From: Pseudomonadota bacterium
GTDB taxonomy: Bacteria; Pseudomonadota; Alphaproteobacteria; Sphingomonadales; Sphingomonadaceae
Assembly (NCBI GenBank): GCA_023387085.1
Contig: JAEWIL010000067.1
Coordinates: forward strand, 1 to 12,604
Direction: 5' to 3'
Length of the DNA: 12,604 nucleotides
The number at the start of each line of letters is the position of its first letter. Position 1 is the stretch's first letter. The position numbers were made by a program, and so were the translations under genes. Positions 5,982-12,604 of the stretch are shown one piece after another. Under the pieces are notes generated by a model. That model saw nothing but the letters and a program-made list of their open reading frames with translations, did not search any database and was not told where the DNA came from.

Positions 5982-7559
5982 ATGCCCTCGATCACCCTCG
6001 CCAACATCGGTTGGTCCACCCCCGACAACCGCACTATTCTCTCCGGGCTTGATCTGGCCTTCGCGCGCGAGCGGACCGGCATCGTCGGGCGCAATGGCGT
6101 CGGAAAATCGACCCTGCTGCGCCTGCTGACGGGCGACCTCGCGCCCGCATCGGGCACCATCGCCGTCGACGGCAGTATCGCAATGCTGCGCCAGACGGTG
6201 CAGGTCGACCCCGGCGAGACGATTGCCGACCTGTTCGGCGCGCGCGCCGGTCTCGCGCTGCTTCGCAAGGCCGAGGCGGGCGACGCCAGCGTCGAGGAGA
6301 TCGGCGACGCCGACTGGACGCTCGAAGCGCGGATCGACGAGGCCCTCGCCGGCGTCGGTCTGCCGCTGCCCGCCGACACGCCGCTCGCGGCGCTTTCGGG
6401 CGGCCAGCGCACCCGCGCCGCGCTGGCCGGCGCGATGTTCGGCGTGCCCGATTTCCTGCTGCTCGACGAACCGACGAACAATCTCGACCGCGACGGCCGC
6501 GCGGCGGTACGCGACCTGCTTCGCGGCTGGCGCGGCGGCGCCATCGTCGTCAGCCACGATCGCGAATTGCTCGAAGAGATGGACGCGATCGTCGAACTGA
6601 CCTCGCTCGGCGCGACGCGCTATGGCGGAGGCTGGTCCGCCTATCGGGACCGCAAAGCCGTCGAACAGGCGGCCGCCGAGGCCGAGCTTGCGGGTGCCGA
6701 ACGGCGGCTCGATCAGGCCCAGCGACAGGCGCAGGCGGCGACCGAAAAACAGGACCGGCGCGATGCTGGCGGCCGCCGCAAAGCGGCGCGCGGCGGCATG
6801 CCCAAAATAGTCATCGGCGGACTCAAACGCCGCGCCGAGGAAACGCGCGCGTCGGCGACCCGGCTTGCCGAGCGCCAGCGCGGCGAGGCCGAACAGGTGC
6901 TCGAAGCGGCGCGCGGCCGGATCGAGGTGATCGATCCGCTCTCGGCCGGCTTGCCGTCCGCGGGGCTGCCGGCGTCGCGCACCGTGCTCGAACTGGATCG
7001 AGTCACCGCCGGCTATATCCCGGGGCGACCGGTCATCGACGACCTGTCGCTGACTGTCATAGGCCCCGAACGGATCGCGCTGACGGGTCCGAACGGATCG
7101 GGCAAGTCGACCCTGCTCGCGCTCGTCGCGGGAACCCTCGCCCCTTGGTCGGGCCGCGTCCGGACGCCCGTGCCTTTCGCGATGCTCGACCAGCGCGTCT
7201 CGCTGCTCGATCCCGCGCTATCGGTCGCGGAGAATTTCCTGACGCTGAATCCGGGGACGACGAACAACCAGTGCCGCGCCGCGCTCGCGCGCTTCCGCTT
7301 CCGCGCCGACGCCGCCGACCGGATCGTCGGCACCCTAAGCGGCGGGCAAATGCTCCGCGCGGGCCTCGCCTGCGTCCTCGGTGCACCCGCGCCGCCGCAG
7401 CTTCTGATCCTCGACGAGCCGGGCAATCATCTCGATCTCGATTCGCTGGCCGCGATCGAGACCGGTCTGGCGGCCTATGACGGCGCGCTACTCGTCGTCG
7501 CTCACGACCCGGTTTTTCTGGATGCGATCGGGATCACGCGCGAGATCGCGCTCGGTTGA
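5982..7559 (+). CDS. ABC-F family ATP-binding protein (probable ribosome-associated ATPase)
   Basis: The 525-aa protein has two tandem ABC ATPase domains and no membrane segments, which defines ABC-F. Members bind the ribosomal E site and affect elongation or protect against antibiotics. Domain 1 (1-~205) has Walker A GRNGVGKST (36-44), LSGGQ (138-142), Walker B LLLDEPTNNLD (159-169) and H-switch SHD (H192). A charged helical linker spans ~222-335 and carries many Lys/Arg, including GGMPKIVIGGLKRR (271-284). Domain 2 has GPNGSGKST (369-377), LSGGQ (452-456), LLILDEPGNHLD (474-485) and H508. Catalytic glutamates E163 and E479 are present; Gly481 replaces the usual Thr of DEPTNHLD. ATG 5982 has AGGAAAG (5967-5973) at 8-nt spacing. 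The family is certain. The subfamily (Uup-, EttA- or resistance-like) cannot be assigned, so no symbol is given. The 3' end overlaps the convergent PAS gene by 58 nt. Confidence 0.92.
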   Translation: MPSITLANIGWSTPDNRTILSGLDLAFARERTGIVGRNGVGKSTLLRLLTGDLAPASGTIAVDGSIAMLRQTVQVDPGETIADLFGARAGLALLRKAEAGDASVEEIGDADWTLEARIDEALAGVGLPLPADTPLAALSGGQRTRAALAGAMFGVPDFLLLDEPTNNLDRDGRAAVRDLLRGWRGGAIVVSHDRELLEEMDAIVELTSLGATRYGGGWSAYRDRKAVEQAAAEAELAGAERRLDQAQRQAQAATEKQDRRDAGGRRKAARGGMPKIVIGGLKRRAEETRASATRLAERQRGEAEQVLEAARGRIEVIDPLSAGLPSAGLPASRTVLELDRVTAGYIPGRPVIDDLSLTVIGPERIALTGPNGSGKSTLLALVAGTLAPWSGRVRTPVPFAMLDQRVSLLDPALSVAENFLTLNPGTTNNQCRAALARFRFRADAADRIVGTLSGGQMLRAGLACVLGAPAPPQLLILDEPGNHLDLDSLAAIETGLAAYDGALLVVAHDPVFLDAIGITREIALG

Positions 7560-8071
7560 CGGCCAGGACGCGAACCCGCGGTGCCCGCCGGCCAGTCGCC
7601 ATGCTCGGGGGCCCGGTATTTCAGGCCCTGGAGGCCGACCACCATGTCGCCCTCGCACACCGGCGCGGCGACAAGGCGAATCCAGTGGGTGCGCCCCTGC
7701 GCGGGGGCGATCTCGACGTCGAGCGTGAACCCGCGCCGATGCGCGATGGCGTGCGCGCGCAACCGCTCCATCGCGGCGCGCGATCCTTCGCAATATCGGG
7801 TGACGACGTCGGCGCGCGAAAGCGAAGCGTCGCGCGGGAAGCCGAACAGGTCGAACACCGCTTCCGACCAGGTCAGCCGATCGTCGGCCAGGTCGCAGCG
7901 CCACAGGCCGACGCCGAGTCGCGCCATCGCCTCCGCATTGTCGGGTGCCGCAAAGCCGCCCCGGTCGGGCGGGCGTACGCTCGTCCGGTGGACCCAGCCC
8001 AGGTCGAAATGACGCGCCTGCTCGTACAGCGGCCAGCTGTGGTGGAGCGGCAGGGGATATGTGTGTCGCAA
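7502..8071 (-). CDS. Stand-alone PAS-domain protein, TTG start
   Basis: The 189-aa protein has one PAS fold at about residues 46-152: a first-strand GVGLWRCDLADDRLTWSEAV, helix region DLFGFPRD, a long helix SRAAMERLRAHAIAHRRG, and final strands FTLDVEI, HWIRLVAAPVC and VVGLQGLKYR. This resembles the PAS_3-type sensor fold. No kinase, cyclase, EAL or DNA-binding domain is attached, so it is a sensory input module with an unknown partner. The N-terminal ~45 residues (rich in His and aromatics) and a Pro/Arg/Ser-rich tail from ~153 are not recognised. The start is TTG at 8071, supported by AAAGGA (+ strand 8081-8086) at 9-nt spacing; no ATG or GTG gives a full PAS domain with a ribosome-binding site. 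The tail is encoded antisense to the ABC-F 3' end. It lies 71 nt downstream of the GST on the same strand. The ligand is unknown. Confidence 0.75.
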   Translation of the reverse strand: MRHTYPLPLHHSWPLYEQARHFDLGWVHRTSVRPPDRGGFAAPDNAEAMARLGVGLWRCDLADDRLTWSEAVFDLFGFPRDASLSRADVVTRYCEGSRAAMERLRAHAIAHRRGFTLDVEIAPAQGRTHWIRLVAAPVCEGDMVVGLQGLKYRAPEHGDWPAGTAGSRPGRQPSAISRVIPIASRKTGS

Positions 8072-8080
8072 GGCGGTCGT

Positions 8081-8086
8081 TCCTTT
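8081..8086 (-). promoter_or_regulatory. Ribosome-binding site that fixes the TTG start of the PAS gene
   Basis: TCCTTT on the + strand reads AAAGGA on the coding strand, 9 nt before TTG 8071. No comparable site precedes another start codon in this frame. Confidence 0.6.
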
Positions 8087-8090
8087 GCCC

Positions 8091-8105
8091 CGTCGCTAGG
8101 CGACG
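8091..8105. repeat. Short perfect hairpin just upstream of the PAS ribosome-binding site
   Basis: CGTCGC (8091-8096), loop TAG, GCGACG (8100-8105) form a 6-bp stem with a 3-nt loop. In the - strand transcript the hairpin ends 4 nt before AAAGGA. It could shape access to the ribosome-binding site or mark the end of a read-through GST mRNA. Short GC-rich hairpins are common by chance in a genome this GC-rich. Confidence 0.35.
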
Positions 8106-8125
8106 CGGCTTAAGAAACTCTGAGC

Positions 8126-8158
8126 GGTGCCGGCCCTGGAAATCACGCCGCCAGCACC
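8126..8158 (-). terminator. Possible weak terminator overlapping the end of the GST gene
   Basis: On the coding (-) strand GGTGCTGGC and GCCGGCACC pair over 9 bp with one G-U wobble and a 15-nt loop that contains the GST stop codon. Downstream the transcript reads GCUCAGAGUUUCUUAAG, only moderately U-rich and offset from the stem. It may terminate GST transcription partly and let some polymerase reach the PAS gene. Confidence 0.35.
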
Positions 8159-8793
8159 TTCGCGATCATGCGCTCTTCCTTTGCGATCCAGGGCGCGAGG
8201 CTGGGACGCGACAGGATTGCCTCGCTCCACGCCGCGACCTTCGGATGCGTCGCCGCGTCGATGCACGCACCGCAATGACGGAAATTCATCAGCGGCGACG
8301 CGACCGCGAGGTCGGCGAGCGTAAAGCGGTCGCCGACCAGATAGCCCGAAGCGGGAATCGCACTTTCCAGATAGGCAAGCAGCTTCGGCAGTTCATCGGC
8401 TTCGGCCTCGGCCGCCGCCGCCAGATCGCCTTCGCGGCCGAGGAATCTCGGCGCGACGATACGGTTGAAGAACATCTTGCCGCTGCACGCGGCGAACACC
8501 GTGTCGCCGAACTCGTCCCACCAGATCACGCGCCCGCGCGCCTGCGGGTCGGCGGGGATCAGCGGCGGTTCGGGATGTTTTGCCTCCAGATAATGGATGA
8601 TCGCGCTCGAGTCGGCGAGCAGGAAGCCGTCGTCGTCGATCGCCGGCATCTTGCCGAGCGGCGACGCGGCCTGAAAACCCGGATCGGGATCGCCGATTCC
8701 GACACCTTTCAGCTCGAAATCGATCCCCTTCTCGCCCAGATAGCCAAGCAATTTCCGCACGAAAGGCGATACCACCGAACCATAGACGATCAT
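8143..8793 (-). CDS. Glutathione S-transferase family protein
   Basis: The 216-aa cytosolic protein has the two-domain GST layout. The thioredoxin-like N-domain (1-~75) has SPFVRK with a candidate catalytic Ser9, KMPAI with the cis-proline (48-52) and the glutathione-binding DSSAIIHYLE (61-70). The helical C-domain (~85-216) carries the N-capping-box signature GDRFTLADLAVASPL (154-168). GSTs conjugate or reduce substrates with glutathione; the substrate cannot be read from sequence, and the class is uncertain. ATG 8793 is preceded on its own strand by GGAGAG at 6-nt spacing, and there is a promoter candidate upstream. It is transcribed divergently from the sensor kinase gene and lies upstream of the PAS gene. 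The glutathione-linked 5-oxoprolinase lies 1.8 kb away on the other strand, which is suggestive only. Confidence 0.92.
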   Translation of the reverse strand: MIVYGSVVSPFVRKLLGYLGEKGIDFELKGVGIGDPDPGFQAASPLGKMPAIDDDGFLLADSSAIIHYLEAKHPEPPLIPADPQARGRVIWWDEFGDTVFAACSGKMFFNRIVAPRFLGREGDLAAAAEAEADELPKLLAYLESAIPASGYLVGDRFTLADLAVASPLMNFRHCGACIDAATHPKVAAWSEAILSRPSLAPWIAKEERMIAKVLAA

Positions 8794-8817
8794 TGCGAAC
8801 TCTCCTGCCTTTTCCCC

Positions 8818-8845
8818 AGCATAGGAGCAAGCCGCGCCTTTGCAA
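8818..8845 (-). promoter_or_regulatory. Promoter candidate for the GST gene
   Basis: Read on the - strand, TTGCAA (8845-8840), a 16-nt spacer and TATGCT (8823-8818) resemble -35 and -10 boxes, each matching 4 of 6 consensus bases. The implied start of transcription near 8811 would give a leader of about 18 nt holding the Shine-Dalgarno sequence. Its place in the divergent GST/kinase intergenic region fits. No convincing promoter is visible for the kinase on the + strand of the same region. Confidence 0.4.
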
Positions 8846-8949
8846 TCGGTTGAGCCGTACCGGAACTGCGAAGAAATAAACTTGCCAACGGCCGCGTGCC
8901 ATGGAACATCTGCATGTGGAGGGGGGCGCTGCCAAGGCAGCCATCAGGC

Positions 8950-8953
8950 AGGA
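8950..8953 (+). promoter_or_regulatory. Ribosome-binding site that fixes the sensor kinase start
   Basis: AGGA at 8950-8953 lies 7 nt before ATG 8961. An earlier in-frame ATG at 8901 has no Shine-Dalgarno sequence and would only add 20 residues without recognisable features before the first membrane helix. Confidence 0.6.
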
Positions 8954-8960
8954 TTATCAA

Positions 8961-10557
8961 ATGCGCCCTTCGCTTTGGGCAGATCGGCTGATGGCATTGC
9001 TCGTCCGGTTTGTTGGCCTTGTCATCCTGCTCGCGACCCTCGCCGCGGCAGCGGCCAGCTTTCTGTATAACCAGGCCGACGAAACCGAGCAGGCCGAGCG
9101 GATGGCGATGCAGGTCAATATGCGCCTGCGCGATCACATCAGCGTTCTCGAAGGCGTGCGTGCGCTCTACCAATCGGATAATACGCCGAGCGGCCCCGCA
9201 ATCCGCGCCTATCTCGCGGCGCTGAAACCGCAGGTCCGCACGCCGGGCATGGAGGGCATCGGGATCGCCGCGGCCATGCGGCAGGGAACGCCCGCCGCGA
9301 TCGAAGCCCGCCTCCTCGAAAATTACGGCGAGCCGATCAAGGTGTGGCCTGCGACCGACCAGCCCGTCGGATTTCCCGTCGTGCTCGTCGAACCCTATAC
9401 GCCGCGCCGCCACGTCGCGCTCGGTTTCGATATGTATAGCGAGCCCGTGCGGCGCGAGGCGATGCGGCGCGCCTGGCAGACCGGCCGCCCCGCCGCCAGC
9501 GGCGTCGTCCGCCTGACCCAGGAACGCGCGGCGACCGTCAAGCAGCCGGGGTTCCTCATCTATCTTCCCATCTATGCGCGCGGCGGAACGGATGCGAACG
9601 AGACCGCAAGCGTCGAAGGTGCCCGTCCGATCGAAGCCTTTGTCTACGCACCGTTCCGCATCCACGACCTCGTTCGCGCGGTGTTCGGATCGCAGCTCGA
9701 CACGATCAAGGGCATCGAAATCTATGCCGGTGACGGCCCCTCGGCACCGCTCGTCTTCCAGCGCGGCAAGATGGGCTGGGACGCACACGAGGAAAGGCTG
9801 CGCATTGCCGACCGCGAATGGACGATGCGGATTTCCTACGGCCGCTTCCTCGAACGGCTCGGCCGGCCGTTCGCGATCGTCGTCTTCGGCCTCCTGCTCG
9901 CGATCCTCGCGACCCAGCTGCACCGCGTCCAGCAGCGCCGGGTCGGCGTGGCGCAGGCGCTGGCCGAGGAACAGGCGCGCCATGCCGCCGACCGCGAACT
10001 GATGATCGGCGAGATGGCGCACCGGATGAAGAACGCCTTCGCGCGCATCGGGGCGCTCGCCCGCATCACCCTGCGCGAATCCGAAAGTCTCCAGGATTTC
10101 GAGACAAAGTTCGACGGGCGGATGCGCGCACTGTCCGACGCCAAGCAGATGCTCGTCACCGGCGCCGTCGACCATGTCGAGCTGGGGCGGATCATCGACC
10201 GCGAGCTCGAGCTCGCGGGCTGGTCGCCCGAGCGGCGGGCGGCGCTGACAGGCCCCGAGGTGCAACTCGACGAGGAGAGCGCCCAGTGCATCTCGCTCGC
10301 GGTCCACGAATTCGTGACCAACAGCATAAAATATGGCGCCCTCTCCGGCACCGGCGAACTCGCGATCGGCTGGCGCCGTGACGCCGGCGCCGTCGAGCTG
10401 CGCTGGTTCGAAAGCGGCCTCGCCGCCACCCCGCATTTCGAAACCGAAAGCTTCGGTACCCAGTTCATCCGCTCATTGATCGAACGGCAATTGAAGGGCA
10501 GCTGGCAGCGCAGCGCGGTTGACAACAGCCTCACCATCGTCATTCGCTGGCCGGACA

Positions 10558-10574
<17 letters not shown>
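8961..10574 (+). CDS. CHASE-domain membrane sensor histidine kinase, HWE / HisKA_2 type
   Basis: The protein has 537 aa from ATG 8961. Transmembrane helix 1 spans about 10-36. A CHASE-like extracytoplasmic sensor (about 55-235) is bracketed by helix 2 at about 303-320. A linker helix follows (321-345). The kinase core has the phosphoacceptor box MIGEMAHRMKN (348-358, H354), the N-box AVHEFVTNSIKYGALS (447-462, N454), the W-x-E motif of HWE kinases (W482, E484) and a G-rich segment ESFGTQFIRSLIE (496-508). It should autophosphorylate H354 in response to a small periplasmic ligand and pass phosphate to a separate response regulator. None is encoded in this window. In alphaproteobacteria, kinases of this class often feed single-domain regulators or the PhyR general stress response; a link here is inference. 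Its last 17 nt overlap the 5-oxoprolinase start. The ligand is unknown. Confidence 0.88.

Positions 10575-12604
<2,030 letters not shown>

Noticed and set aside
8862..8890. GGAAC upstream of the kinase as a general-stress (EcfG) -35 box
   Set aside because: No CGTT-like -10 box occurs at 16-18 nt spacing; the only related bases (CAACG) are in the wrong orientation.
8901..8960. ATG 8901 as the sensor kinase start
   Set aside because: No Shine-Dalgarno sequence precedes it, whereas AGGA sits 7 nt before ATG 8961, just ahead of the first membrane helix.
8790..10436. A 548-codon open frame on the - strand opposite the sensor kinase
   Set aside because: The opposite strand encodes a complete CHASE-HWE kinase with all catalytic motifs; the antisense translation has no recognisable domain.
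10519..10550. Consensus -35 hexamer TTGACA near the end of the kinase gene as an oxoprolinase promoter
   Set aside because: No acceptable -10 box lies 16-18 nt downstream (ATTCGC / TTCGCT), and the hexamer is within coding sequence.

Overview
This is a 12.6-kb, high-GC window from an alphaproteobacterium. It most likely comes from Sphingomonadales (Sphingopyxis or Sphingomonas type). I infer this from the gene order, the protein style, a DDECL-type C-terminus in LptD, and two families of palindromes that I recall from sphingomonad and other alphaproteobacterial genomes. No database search was possible. Most of the window is ordinary chromosomal content. I see no CRISPR array, integrase, transposase, tRNA, rRNA or phage genes.

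Region 1 (about 108-5753, + strand) is the conserved envelope and housekeeping cluster lptD-surA-pdxA-rsmA. The gene order is the same as in enterobacteria. LptD builds the outer-membrane LPS translocon. SurA is the periplasmic chaperone that delivers LptD and other beta-barrels. PdxA makes a vitamin B6 precursor. RsmA dimethylates 16S rRNA. surA/pdxA overlap by 1 nt (TGATG) and pdxA/rsmA by 4 nt (GTGA), so the last three genes are probably translationally coupled. A 134-nt gap with a perfect 9-bp inverted repeat separates lptD from surA.

Region 2 (5754-7559) holds a 228-nt intergenic stretch and then an ABC-F ATPase gene. The stretch contains a REP-like palindrome after rsmA, a weak promoter candidate, and a tiny leader ORF (MDLN) behind a very good Shine-Dalgarno sequence. 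The leader ORF can base-pair with both the ribosome-binding site and the start codon of the ABC-F gene. This is the most interesting regulatory hypothesis in the window.

Region 3 (7502-8793, - strand) has a glutathione S-transferase gene and, downstream of it, a stand-alone PAS-domain protein that starts at TTG. The PAS gene converges on the ABC-F gene and overlaps its 3' end by 58 nt.

Region 4 (8961 to the window end, + strand) is divergent from the GST. It has a membrane-bound CHASE-type sensor kinase of the HWE/HisKA_2 class. Its 3' end overlaps by 17 nt the start of a 5-oxoprolinase gene (hydantoinase A half), which is still open at the window edge. The last 40 bases of the window are an extreme G/C palindrome and G-run block. 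It falls where the HyuA domain ends and the HyuB half would be expected to begin. GST and 5-oxoprolinase are both linked to glutathione chemistry, but their proximity does not prove a shared pathway.
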